From CABRXV01 sp900754955 (GTDB lineage Bacteria; Actinomycetota; Coriobacteriia; Coriobacteriales; Eggerthellaceae): a stretch of DNA of 26,337 nucleotides. This document shows, piece after piece, positions 1 to 7,375 of the stretch (position 1 is its first letter; every line of letters begins with the position of its first letter). The stretch is from positions 1 through 26,337 of the forward strand of contig CABRXV010000026.1 in the NCBI GenBank assembly GCA_902475005.1. The letters run 5' to 3'. The notes beneath the pieces were generated by a model. The model was not told where the DNA came from. It saw only the letters and a list, made by a program, of their open reading frames with translations, and searched no databases. Made by a program: the position numbers and the translations under genes.

Positions 1-7
1 AAAGCAG

Positions 8-41
8 GCAAGTTGGGTAGGAGGGGAACCAATCAACTTGC
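8..41. repeat. Inverted repeat, 8-bp arms, at window start
   Basis: GCAAGTTG at 8-15 is matched by its reverse complement CAACTTGC at 34-41, and a short GGT/ACC pairing (16-18 with 28-30) lies inside. No T-run follows, so it is not a standard intrinsic terminator. It could be the end of an upstream transcript or an operator. The gene upstream lies outside the window, so its role cannot be settled. Confidence 0.3.
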
Positions 42-77
42 TGACGCTAGTATAGAAGACGCCCTTGAATAACCTAT

Positions 78-95
78 GTTCACCAGGTGGTGAAC
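78..95. promoter_or_regulatory. 18-bp near-perfect palindrome, possible operator
   Basis: GTTCACCA and TGGTGAAC flank a two-base GG centre, giving 8-bp perfect arms. Such compact dyads are typical of dimeric repressor sites. It lies about 85 bases before parS and shares the general GTTCAC...GTGAAC pattern with the parS half-sites, but it is not a parS match. No regulator gene is visible nearby. Confidence 0.35.
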
Positions 96-179
96 TTGTG
101 AATTGCCCCAGTTCAGCTATGTGGAAATCGTGGAGCAGGAAGCCGCATGTCGCATTTTGCTACCGAAACCGTATCAAAA

Positions 180-195
180 TGTTTCACGTGAAACA
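180..195. promoter_or_regulatory. parS: parS, ParB-binding centromere site
   Basis: The 16-mer TGTTTCACGTGAAACA is identical to the consensus chromosomal parS. The perfect palindrome extends outward to 177-198. ParB (Spo0J) loads here as a CTP-dependent clamp and spreads, and ParA and SMC then act on the origin region. The site is intergenic, between the window start and rarA. A weak promoter-like pair (TTGTTC at 197-202, TACCAT at 220-225, 17-base spacer) overlaps its right edge, so ParB binding could affect rarA transcription. The sequence match is certain; the function is inferred from conservation of the consensus across bacteria. Confidence 0.93.
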
Positions 196-310
196 TTTGT
201 TCGCTCGCGTTCGCGATGGTACCATAGGCGCACTGGACGCGGAGAAAACTGCCGAAAGGCGCTTGCTGCGCTGACGCCGTACGGGTTGAGAAGGTTGGAA
301 CGGAACGCAC

Positions 311-1681
311 ATGGACACGTTGTTCACCGAATGGGAAAACACCGAGCGCAACAAGGTGGCGCCGCTTGCCGTGCGCATGCGGCCGCGCACGCTCGACGAG
401 CTCGTGGGGCAGCAGGAGGCGGTCGGCGCGGGAAGCTGGCTGCGCGCCGCCATCGAGCACGACCAGCTCAGCTCTGTCATCTTGTTCGGGCCCGCCGGCA
501 CGGGTAAAACCTCCATCGCCCACGTGATCGCCGAAACCACCAAGGCCACGTTCGTGGAGGTGTCGGCCATCGGCGGCACGGTGTCCGACCTGCGCCGCGA
601 GATCGACGCGGCGGAGAAACGCCTCGTCATGAGCGGTCTGCGCACGATCCTGTTCGTCGACGAGATCCACCGTTTCAACCGCAGCCAGCAGGACGCGCTG
701 CTGCACGCCGTGGAGGATCGTCTCGTCGTGCTCGTGGGAGCCACGACGGAGAACCCGTTTTTCGAGGTGAACTCCGCGCTCATCTCGCGTTCGCGCGTGG
801 TCGAGCTGCATGCGCTCTCCGACGACGACATCGCCGAGCTCGTGCGTCGCGCCCTTGAGGACGAGCGCGGACTCGACGGCGCCTACACCCTCACCGACGA
901 GGCGCTCGCGGCTATCGTGCTGCTCGCGGGCGGCGACGGGCGCGCGTCGCTCACCACGCTCGAGCTGGCAGCGGGCATGGCGGGCCCCGGCTCGCGCACG
1001 GCGCCCGCAGCCATCACGGAGGAGATGGTGCGCGCCGCCACGCCGCACCGCAGCCTGCCCTACGACAAGAACAAGGACATGCACTACGACGTCATCTCGG
1101 CGTTCATCAAGTCGATGCGCGGCAGCGACCCCGATGCGGCGCTCTACTGGCTCGCGCGCATGATCGACGGGGGCGAGGATCCCAAGTTCATCGCGCGCCG
1201 TATGTTCATCGCCGCGTCGGAGGACATCGGCAACGCCGATCCGATGGCGCTTCTCGTGGCCGAGGCGGCATTCCGCTCGGCGGAGGTCATCGGGTATCCC
1301 GAATGCCGCATCAACCTCGCCCAAGCGGCCATCTACCTGGCGCTCGCGCCGAAGAGCAATGCGGCGGAGGCGGGTATCGACGCCGCGCTCGCCGAGGTGC
1401 GGCGCGGTCGCGCCCGCGCGGTGCCCGATCACCTGCGTGACCGCCATCGCCCCGGCTCCGAGAACTACGGCGCTTACCGCTATCCGCATGACTATCCCGG
1501 CGGATGGGTGGATCAGCGTTATCTTCCCGACGGGCTCGAGCGCGGCTGCTTCTACCGTTCGAGCGGGCGTGGCTGGGAGGCGTATCGCGCCGATGCCGCC
1601 GCCCGCGATCATGTGGAGGCGCGCGAAGCGTCCCGTACCGAGGACACTGCGGCGGCTGCAGGCGAAGCGGACGCGTCGTAG
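311..1681 (+). CDS. rarA: Replication-associated recombination protein A (RarA/MgsA), AAA+ ATPase
   Basis: 456 residues, the usual length for RarA. It is a clamp-loader-like AAA+ ATPase that acts at stalled replication forks with SSB. The Walker A motif GPAGTGKT is at residues 60-67, Walker B ILFVDEIH at 113-120, sensor-1 GATTENP at 143-149, and the arginine-finger region SRSR at 159-162. The C-terminal half carries the MgsA tetramerisation domain, including the conserved LPYDKNKDMHYD and SEDIGNADPMAL stretches. The tail after about residue 430 is an Ala/Glu-rich extension of no obvious fold. The ATG at 311 gives the family N-terminus; no strong Shine-Dalgarno is seen. It is the first gene downstream of parS. 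Confidence 0.95.
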   Translation: MDTLFTEWENTERNKVAPLAVRMRPRTLDELVGQQEAVGAGSWLRAAIEHDQLSSVILFGPAGTGKTSIAHVIAETTKATFVEVSAIGGTVSDLRREIDAAEKRLVMSGLRTILFVDEIHRFNRSQQDALLHAVEDRLVVLVGATTENPFFEVNSALISRSRVVELHALSDDDIAELVRRALEDERGLDGAYTLTDEALAAIVLLAGGDGRASLTTLELAAGMAGPGSRTAPAAITEEMVRAATPHRSLPYDKNKDMHYDVISAFIKSMRGSDPDAALYWLARMIDGGEDPKFIARRMFIAASEDIGNADPMALLVAEAAFRSAEVIGYPECRINLAQAAIYLALAPKSNAAEAGIDAALAEVRRGRARAVPDHLRDRHRPGSENYGAYRYPHDYPGGWVDQRYLPDGLERGCFYRSSGRGWEAYRADAAARDHVEAREASRTEDTAAAAGEADAS

Positions 1682-1714
1682 CGGCGCGCGTGCTGCGTTT
1701 CGGCGGGTCGGTCG

Positions 1715-1723
1715 TGCTATAGT
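1715..1723 (+). promoter_or_regulatory. Extended -10 promoter for the coiled-coil membrane protein gene
   Basis: TGCTATAGT is an extended -10 element (TG-n-TATAGT) 34 bases before the GTG start at 1757. No clear -35 lies at the right distance, which is common for extended -10 promoters. The strong AAGGAGG ribosome site at 1744-1750 follows. Confidence 0.5.
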
Positions 1724-1756
1724 GAAGCGCAAGAAAACCGACCAAGGAGGCAAGTC

Positions 1757-2392
1757 GTGGAACTCGGAGAAGTGCTCGATATCGCTCTGCCTGTTGTATA
1801 CGTGATCGTCGGTGTGGCGCTCGTGTGGTTCGTGGTCGAGCTCGCGCTCACGTTCCGCAAGACGCGCAAGACGGTGACCGAGGTGCAGGAGCAGCTCGCG
1901 CCGACGCTCGACCACGTCGAGAAGATCACCGCTCAGCTCGAACCCGTCTCGGCGAAGGTCGATCCGCTCGTGGATCGCGTGTCGCTCACCGTCGACGCGG
2001 CCAACCTCGAAATCATGCGCGTCGACCAGATTCTCGAGGACGTCACCCAGATCACCGATTCGGTGACCAAGACCATGGACGCCGTCGATTCCGTGACAAG
2101 CGCTCCGCTCGATCTCGTGACGTCGGTGACCGACAAGGTACGTGCGAAGTTCAAGCCGCGCGGCGCGAGCGACGAATCCATGAAGCTCGGCGGTGCGGAA
2201 GAGCCCGACGACGAGGGCCGCGGCAAGGTCGTGCGCGACTTCGTCGACGCGACTGCCGACGCGGCGAGCGCGGTGGCGGGCGAGCGCAAGCGCAAGCGCG
2301 CCGAGCGCAAGGCGGACGCGGCGAAGGCGACGCAGCCGGGCTACGCGACCGTCGACCAGGCCGAGGCCGACTCCTTCAGCGACCATGCCTGA
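1757..2392 (+). CDS. Membrane-anchored coiled-coil protein, DUF948-like
   Basis: 211 residues with a GTG start, chosen because AAGGAGG at 1744-1750 lies 6 bases upstream. One membrane segment spans about residues 9-33. It is followed by a long amphipathic, Val/Asp/Thr-rich helical region (about 38-130) in which hydrophobic residues recur every three to four positions, like DUF948 (YtxG-type) proteins. The C-terminal third is charged and Lys/Arg/Ala-rich, probably disordered and cytoplasmic. The stop codon overlaps the start of the next gene by 8 bases, so the two are probably co-translated. No enzymatic motif is visible. A structural or envelope-stress role is only a guess from family resemblance. 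Confidence 0.7.
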   Translation: MELGEVLDIALPVVYVIVGVALVWFVVELALTFRKTRKTVTEVQEQLAPTLDHVEKITAQLEPVSAKVDPLVDRVSLTVDAANLEIMRVDQILEDVTQITDSVTKTMDAVDSVTSAPLDLVTSVTDKVRAKFKPRGASDESMKLGGAEEPDDEGRGKVVRDFVDATADAASAVAGERKRKRAERKADAAKATQPGYATVDQAEADSFSDHA

Positions 2393-3902
2393 TCTCTCCC
2401 GCGTTCCCCGCGTGTTCTCCGGCGCGGATGGCGCCGACAACAGCACAGACGACAAACACGATGCGCACAGTGCAGACGTCGCTGGTACGCCTGCGCATGC
2501 CGCCCATGCCGCGCACGCTTCGCACGGCGATGATGGCGTGCAGCCTGATCCGCCGGCGTCCGCGCGCGCGAAGGACGCCGCCGCGAAGGACCCCGATCTG
2601 AAGCGCGGCACCGCGCGGGCGCGTCTGTGGTTCTACCGTCTCTGGACGCTTGTGGCCGCCATTCTCGTGACGGGCGTGGTGGTGTATCTGCTCGGCGTGC
2701 TCTCCGTTCCCGTCTCCATCCTCATCTGGACGGTCATCTTCGTGTTCTGCCTGCGCGGGGTGGTGAACGGGCTTGAGAAGCGCGGCGTCAACCGCACGCT
2801 CGGCACGGCCATCGCCTACGTGCTCATGTTCCTCGTGCTCGGACTCGTCGGCTTGCTGCTCTTCTCGCCGATGTTCGGCCTCAACAGCCAGCTCGCGAGC
2901 CTCACGCAGAGCATTCCCCACTACGTCGACGAGGTGGCGCGTTGGGTTGCCTCCATGTACGACAAGTACGCGACGTTCTTCGAAGATCAGACGGTGCGCA
3001 ACATCATCAACGACGCGCAGAGCTCCATCGCGGCGTGGGCCTCGTCGTTCGCCCAGGGCAGCGCGAGCGGCCTCATGATCGCGGGCACGGCGATCGCCAA
3101 CGGCGTGATGGCCATCGGCTTCGCGCTCGTCATCGCGTTCTGGATCCTCATGGAGCTGCCGCGTCTCGGTCGCGAGACCACGCGCCTCATCGGCCCCAAG
3201 CACGCCGACGACGCCGCCTTCCTCCACTACACGTTCACGCGCATCATGGGCGGCTACATCAAAGGCACGCTCGCGCAGTGCGCCATCATCGGCGTGGCGT
3301 GCGCGGTGCTCTTCACGGCGCTCGGCATCCCGAACGCGGCTGCGCTCGGCGGCATCACCGGCGTGCTCAACATCATCCCCATCGTCGGCCCCTGGCTCGG
3401 CGGTGCCGTGGCGGCCGTCATGGCGGCGTTCGTGAGCCCGCTTACCGCGTTCATCGCCATCGCGGGTACGATCATCATCCAGCAGTTCGTGTACACGTTC
3501 ATCTCGCCGCGCATCATGTCGAACTCGGTGGACGTTCATCCGGCGCTCACGCTGCTCGCCCTCATGTGCGGATCGGCGCTCGGCGGCGCCATGAGCGGCC
3601 TGGCCGGCTCGCTCGTGGGCATGCTCGCCTCGATTCCCGCCGTGGCGGCAGCGAAGGCGTGCTTCGTGTACTACTTCGAGAAGAAGACGGGTCGCCAGCT
3701 CGTGTCCGAGGACGGCGTGTTCTTCAAGGGAACGCCCGCCGAGGGCGATAAGCCCGACCCGATGGCTGACGCGACGAGCCCCCATCCCGGGGCGACCGGC
3801 TCGCTGCTGCCGGTCGAGCTCGACGAGGACGGCCAGCCGACGGGCCGCTTTGCGCGCCTCGTGCTCAAAGGCCGCGGCAAGGACACACGCGACCGCGACT
3901 GA
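2385..3902 (+). CDS. AI-2E family (PerM/YhhT) polytopic membrane transporter
   Basis: 505 residues if the ATG at 2385 is used; it overlaps the preceding stop, which suggests translational coupling. About eight hydrophobic segments begin near residue 83. The family landmarks are present: the GVLNIIPIVGPWLGG segment and the C-terminal ISPRIMSNSVDVHPALTLLAL segment. The family exports varied small molecules or ions (AI-2, Na+/H+ antiport), and the substrate cannot be told from sequence. The family is usually near 350 residues. Here an 80-residue N-terminal tail rich in Asp, Ala and His and a 60-residue C-terminal tail are added, both likely cytoplasmic and disordered. A later GTG start would remove much of the N-tail. 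Confidence 0.85.
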   Translation: MPDLSRVPRVFSGADGADNSTDDKHDAHSADVAGTPAHAAHAAHASHGDDGVQPDPPASARAKDAAAKDPDLKRGTARARLWFYRLWTLVAAILVTGVVVYLLGVLSVPVSILIWTVIFVFCLRGVVNGLEKRGVNRTLGTAIAYVLMFLVLGLVGLLLFSPMFGLNSQLASLTQSIPHYVDEVARWVASMYDKYATFFEDQTVRNIINDAQSSIAAWASSFAQGSASGLMIAGTAIANGVMAIGFALVIAFWILMELPRLGRETTRLIGPKHADDAAFLHYTFTRIMGGYIKGTLAQCAIIGVACAVLFTALGIPNAAALGGITGVLNIIPIVGPWLGGAVAAVMAAFVSPLTAFIAIAGTIIIQQFVYTFISPRIMSNSVDVHPALTLLALMCGSALGGAMSGLAGSLVGMLASIPAVAAAKACFVYYFEKKTGRQLVSEDGVFFKGTPAEGDKPDPMADATSPHPGATGSLLPVELDEDGQPTGRFARLVLKGRGKDTRDRD

Positions 3903-3921
3903 CGTGCGAACGCCTGCGCGT

Positions 3922-3948
3922 GCGGCACGTCCGCGCCGCCCGTGCCGC
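3922..3948 (+). terminator. Possible terminator hairpin after the AI-2E transporter gene
   Basis: GCGGCACG at 3922-3929 pairs with CGTGCCGC at 3941-3948 around an 11-base loop, 20 bases after the stop codon. There is no T-run, so this is a weak call. A second small dyad (GCGAACG/CGTTCGC, 4050-4066) lies further on. The remaining bases up to the alaS promoter show no gene. Confidence 0.3.
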
Positions 3949-4099
3949 CTGCTCGTCGCGCGTTTGCTTTCGCACTGCACCGTGCAGGTTGCGCCTGTCG
4001 TTCGCCGCATCCGCTTCGCGCCGCGCACCCGCGCTGCTCGGTCCGCCGTGCGAACGGGGCGTTCGCCTGCGCAAACGGCGTGATCGTCATGTGCCTTTC

Positions 4100-4128
4100 A
4101 CGACAACCGCAGGGAAACATACTATAAT
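4100..4128 (+). promoter_or_regulatory. alaS promoter
   Basis: A perfect -10 TATAAT at 4123-4128 has ACGACA at 4100-4105 as -35, with a 17-base spacer. It lies about 95 bases before the alaS start, so the message begins with a folded leader of roughly 90 bases. Confidence 0.7.
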
Positions 4129-4138
4129 GGGTCGCCGA

Positions 4139-4196
4139 GTCGGGGTGCGCCCCGGCGCAGCTTGGATTTTCGAGCCGGCCGGCACGGGGCCGGCTC
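4139..4196 (+). promoter_or_regulatory. Structured 5' leader of alaS with two GC hairpins
   Basis: Hairpin 1 pairs 4139-4145 with 4150-4156 around the tetraloop TGCG (one G-U pair). Hairpin 2 pairs GAGCCGGCC (4172-4180) with GGCCGGCTC (4188-4196) around a 7-base loop and is followed by the pyrimidine run TTCCCTCTCC. The second resembles a terminator stem placed before the coding region. No T-box specifier or AGGGUGGNACCGCG motif is present. Attenuation or binding by AlaRS itself is an inference. Confidence 0.45.
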
Positions 4197-4224
4197 TTCC
4201 CTCTCCGACCACGAAAGAGCCAAC

Positions 4225-6864
4225 ATGCAGTACATGACAACCGCCGAAATCCGCGAGAAGTACCTCAAGTACTTCGAGGACAAGGGCTGCAAGCGCCTGC
4301 CGTCCTCGTCGCTCATCCCCGACGACCCGTCGCTTCTGCTGACGAGCGCCGGCATGGTGCAGTTCAAGCCCTACTTCCTCCATGTGAAGGAATTCGATCC
4401 CGCCTACATCGGCGCCACCACGGTGCAGAAGTGCGTGCGCACCAACGACATCGACATCATCGGCACCACGGGCCGTCACCTGAGCTTCTTCGAGATGCTC
4501 GGCAACTTCTCCTTCGGCAAGTACTTCAAGAAGGAGATGTGCGCATGGGCCTACGACTTCTCCGTGAGCGAGCTCGGCCTGCCCGCTGACCGTCTGTACT
4601 TCACCGTGTTCGAGGACGACGACGAGACGATCGAGATCTGGAAGAGCCTCGGCGTTCCCGAGGACCACATCTCCAAGCTCGGCGAGGACGACAACTTCTG
4701 GCGCGCCGGCCCCACCGGCCCGTGCGGCCCGTGCTCCGAGCTCTACTTCGACCAGGGCCCCGAGTTCGGCTGCGGCAGCCCCGACTGTGCGCCGGGCTGC
4801 GACTGCGACCGCTTCCTCGAGTACTGGAACTGCGTGTTCACGCAGTACGACGGCCAGGAGGACGGCACACTCGCGCCGCTTCCCACGAAGAACATCGATA
4901 CCGGCATGGGCCTCGAGCGTATCGCGGCCATCATGCAGGGCGTGCAGAGCAACTACGAGACCGACGGTCTGCGCAGCCTCATCGCGGTCGGCGAGAAGCT
5001 GTCGGGCAAGACGTACAAAGACGACCCCGCAGACGACCTGTCGCTGCGCATCGTGGCTGATCACAGCCGCAGCGTCGCGTTCATGATCGCCGACGGCATC
5101 CTGCCGTCCAACGAAGGCCGCGGCTACGTGCTGCGCCGCCTGCTGCGCCGCGCTGTGATGCACGGCCACAAGCTCGGCATCGAGGGACCGTTCCTCAAGC
5201 ACTACATCGACGCGATCATCGACATGATGGGCGGGGTCTATCCCGAGGTCGTCGACAACCGCGAGCTCGTGGAGCGCGTGGTCCTCTCCGAGGAGGAGCG
5301 CTTCGGCGCCACGCTGCGCCAGGGCCAGGCCTACCTCGACGAGGCGCTCGGCCAGCTCGACGGCACGGTGCTCGCCGGCAAGACGGCGTTCACCCTGCAC
5401 GACACGTACGGCTTCCCCGTTGAGATCACCGAGGAGATCTGCGCCGAGCGCGGCATCACGGTGGACCATGACGGGTTCGACGCCTGCATGGAGCAGCAGC
5501 GCGAGCGTGCCCGCGCCGCCACCAAGGACGACGCCGAGGCGGCGTGGAGCACCTACGGCGGCGTGCACGCCGACATCCTGAAGGAGGTCGGCGCCACCGA
5601 GTTCGTGGGTTACGGCAAACTCGTGCACGAGGCGAAGGTCGTCGCGCTCATCAAGGACGGCGCGCGCGTCGATGCGCTGGCCGCCGGCGACGAGGGCGAG
5701 ATCATCCTCGACGCCACCCCGTTCTACGCCGAGATGGGCGGCGAGGTGGGCGACACCGGCGCCATCGCGTCCGAGAGCGGGCTTGTGACCGACGTCGTGG
5801 ACACCAAGGCGCCCGAGAAGGGCCTGGTGTGCCACATGGTCAAGGTCCTTGGCGGCAGCGTTGCGGTGGGGGATACCGTCACCGCGGCGGTCGAGGCCAA
5901 GCGCCGCGCCCGCATCACGCGCAACCACACCGCCACGCACATCCTGCATGCGGCGCTGCGCCAGGTGCTCGGCGACCACGTCAAGCAGGCCGGCTCCTAC
6001 GTGGGTCCTGATCGTCTGCGCTTCGACTTCACGCACTTCGAGGCCACGACGCCCGCGCAGCTCGCCGAGATCGAGCGCGTTGCCAACGAGGAGATCATGG
6101 CCGCTGTTCCGATGAACATCTACGAGACGTCGCTCGACGAGGCGCGTGCCTCCGGCGTGACGGCGCTCTTCGGCGAGAAATACGGCGATACGGTGCGCGT
6201 GGTCGAGGCGGGCGAGTTCTCCCGAGAGCTGTGCGGCGGCTGCCATGTGGCCAACACCGCCGAGATCGGCTTCGTGAAGATCGTCTCCGAGAGCAGCGTC
6301 GGCGCCAACCTGCGCCGCATCGAGGCGGTGACGAGCTACGACGCGCTCGCGTACATGAACCGCATCGAGGCTGAGCTCAAGGAGGCCGCAGCCGAGCTCA
6401 AGGTTTCGCTCTTCGACGTGACCGAGCGCACGGCCGCCAACCTTGCGACCATCAAGGACTTCGAGCAGAAGCAGAAGGCCAACAAGCAGCGTGCGGCCGA
6501 GGGCAGCGTGGCCGAGCACCTCAAGGACGTCGTCGACGCGGCGGCGGGCTACCCGGTGGTGGTCACGCGCATCGACGGCCTCGACACGGGCGGCCTGCGC
6601 AACGCGTGGGATATCCTGCGCGCACGCCTTGCGGCGCCGGGCGCCTGCATCATTGGCACGGTGAACGACGGCAAGCCGGTCATCATGGCCGCAGGCACCG
6701 ACGAAGCGGTGGCCGCGGGCTTCAACGCCGGCGCGCTCATCAAGAGCATCGCGGGCAACATCAAGGGCGGCGGCGGCGGAAAGCCCACCATGGCTCAGGC
6801 GGGCGGCAAGGACGCCTCTGGCATGGACGCCGCGCTCGAGGCGGCGCGCGAGCTGCTGAAGTAG
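4225..6864 (+). CDS. alaS: Alanyl-tRNA synthetase
   Basis: 879 residues, the normal bacterial length. It charges tRNA-Ala with alanine in the cytoplasm and edits Ser/Gly mischarging. The class II catalytic core shows RHLSFFEMLGNFSFG (84-98), the GPTGPCGPCSE segment (162-172) with the Cys-rich insert after it, and GMGLERI (motif 3, about 227-233). The editing domain has the zinc-binding pairs H568xxxH572 and C670xxxH674. The C-terminal DHHA1-like domain ends with the usual glycine-rich GGGGGKPTMAQAGG stretch. The ATG at 4225 has an AAGAG-like site 7 bases upstream; an in-frame ATG at 4234 is a less likely alternative. It has its own promoter and leader and is followed by a terminator before ruvX. 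Confidence 0.98.
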   Translation: MQYMTTAEIREKYLKYFEDKGCKRLPSSSLIPDDPSLLLTSAGMVQFKPYFLHVKEFDPAYIGATTVQKCVRTNDIDIIGTTGRHLSFFEMLGNFSFGKYFKKEMCAWAYDFSVSELGLPADRLYFTVFEDDDETIEIWKSLGVPEDHISKLGEDDNFWRAGPTGPCGPCSELYFDQGPEFGCGSPDCAPGCDCDRFLEYWNCVFTQYDGQEDGTLAPLPTKNIDTGMGLERIAAIMQGVQSNYETDGLRSLIAVGEKLSGKTYKDDPADDLSLRIVADHSRSVAFMIADGILPSNEGRGYVLRRLLRRAVMHGHKLGIEGPFLKHYIDAIIDMMGGVYPEVVDNRELVERVVLSEEERFGATLRQGQAYLDEALGQLDGTVLAGKTAFTLHDTYGFPVEITEEICAERGITVDHDGFDACMEQQRERARAATKDDAEAAWSTYGGVHADILKEVGATEFVGYGKLVHEAKVVALIKDGARVDALAAGDEGEIILDATPFYAEMGGEVGDTGAIASESGLVTDVVDTKAPEKGLVCHMVKVLGGSVAVGDTVTAAVEAKRRARITRNHTATHILHAALRQVLGDHVKQAGSYVGPDRLRFDFTHFEATTPAQLAEIERVANEEIMAAVPMNIYETSLDEARASGVTALFGEKYGDTVRVVEAGEFSRELCGGCHVANTAEIGFVKIVSESSVGANLRRIEAVTSYDALAYMNRIEAELKEAAAELKVSLFDVTERTAANLATIKDFEQKQKANKQRAAEGSVAEHLKDVVDAAAGYPVVVTRIDGLDTGGLRNAWDILRARLAAPGACIIGTVNDGKPVIMAAGTDEAVAAGFNAGALIKSIAGNIKGGGGGKPTMAQAGGKDASGMDAALEAARELLK

Positions 6865-6890
6865 CACGCGGCTCAAAACGAACGAACGAC

Positions 6891-6920
6891 GAGCCCGCCT
6901 TCCCTCGGGGAGGCGGGCTC
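6891..6920 (+). terminator. Intrinsic terminator-like hairpin after alaS
   Basis: GAGCCCGCCT at 6891-6900 pairs exactly with AGGCGGGCTC at 6911-6920, with further CCC/GGG pairing inside and a short CTCG loop. A three-base T run follows. The ruvX ribosome site begins about 10 bases later, so some read-through into ruvX is likely unless ruvX has its own unseen promoter. Confidence 0.7.
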
Positions 6921-6941
6921 TTTCAGGAAAGGGGAGGTTGC

Positions 6942-7367
6942 ATGCGCGTAATGGCGCTCGACATCGGCGAGGTGCGCGTCGGGGTGGCGGTGAGCGACCC
7001 GGGTGAGCGCGTCGCGAGCCCAGTGTGCGTGCTGCCGACGGCGGAGGTGCTTGCGGGTGCTAAGTCGTTCAGGCGCGTGCTCGAGGACTGGGAGCCCGAG
7101 CTTCTGCTGTGCGGTCTGCCCTATACGCTCGCCGGCGAGGAGGGGCCTCAGGCTGCGCACATCAAACAGGCTGCGGTCCAGATCAGCGACGCTGTCGGCG
7201 TGCCCCACGTGTTCACCGACGAGCGCCTGAGCTCGACGCAGGCCAAGCGGAGTTTGCGTGAAAAGGGGTTGAGCGAGAAGCAGATGCGGGGCAAAGTCGA
7301 TATGATAGCCGCAAGTCTGTTCCTGCAGGCGTGGCTCGACGCGCGCGCCGTGCGAGGGGAAAGGTAA
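6942..7367 (+). CDS. ruvX: RuvX/YqgF family RNase H-fold nuclease (16S rRNA processing or Holliday junction resolvase-like)
   Basis: 141 residues, the normal family length. The N-terminal ALDIGEVRVGVAVSD motif carries the first metal-binding Asp (D7). The LLCGLPYTLAG segment follows, then TDERLSSTQA, and the C-terminal KVDMIAASLFLQAWL helix carries the last acidic ligand. YqgF proteins are linked to 16S rRNA 5'-end maturation and, in some bacteria, to recombination. The ATG at 6942 is preceded by a purine-rich AGGAAAGGGGAGG site. The 8-base gap to mltG and the order alaS-ruvX-mltG match the conserved actinobacterial cluster. Confidence 0.93.
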   Translation: MRVMALDIGEVRVGVAVSDPGERVASPVCVLPTAEVLAGAKSFRRVLEDWEPELLLCGLPYTLAGEEGPQAAHIKQAAVQISDAVGVPHVFTDERLSSTQAKRSLREKGLSEKQMRGKVDMIAASLFLQAWLDARAVRGER

Positions 7368-7375
7368 CGCTTCAC

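Noticed and set aside
113..2611. 832-residue minus-strand open frame opposite rarA and the following genes
   Set aside because: It spans two clear plus-strand genes and parS, has no ribosome site, and its composition matches GC-bias shadows.
4131..4224. T-box riboswitch upstream of alaS
   Set aside because: The conserved T-box sequence and specifier/antiterminator layout are absent; only generic GC stems are seen.
4087..6876. 929-residue open frame on the minus strand opposite alaS
   Set aside because: It is the antisense shadow of a clear alaS gene. Its product is Arg/His/Glu/Val-rich with no domain, as expected from GC-rich third positions.
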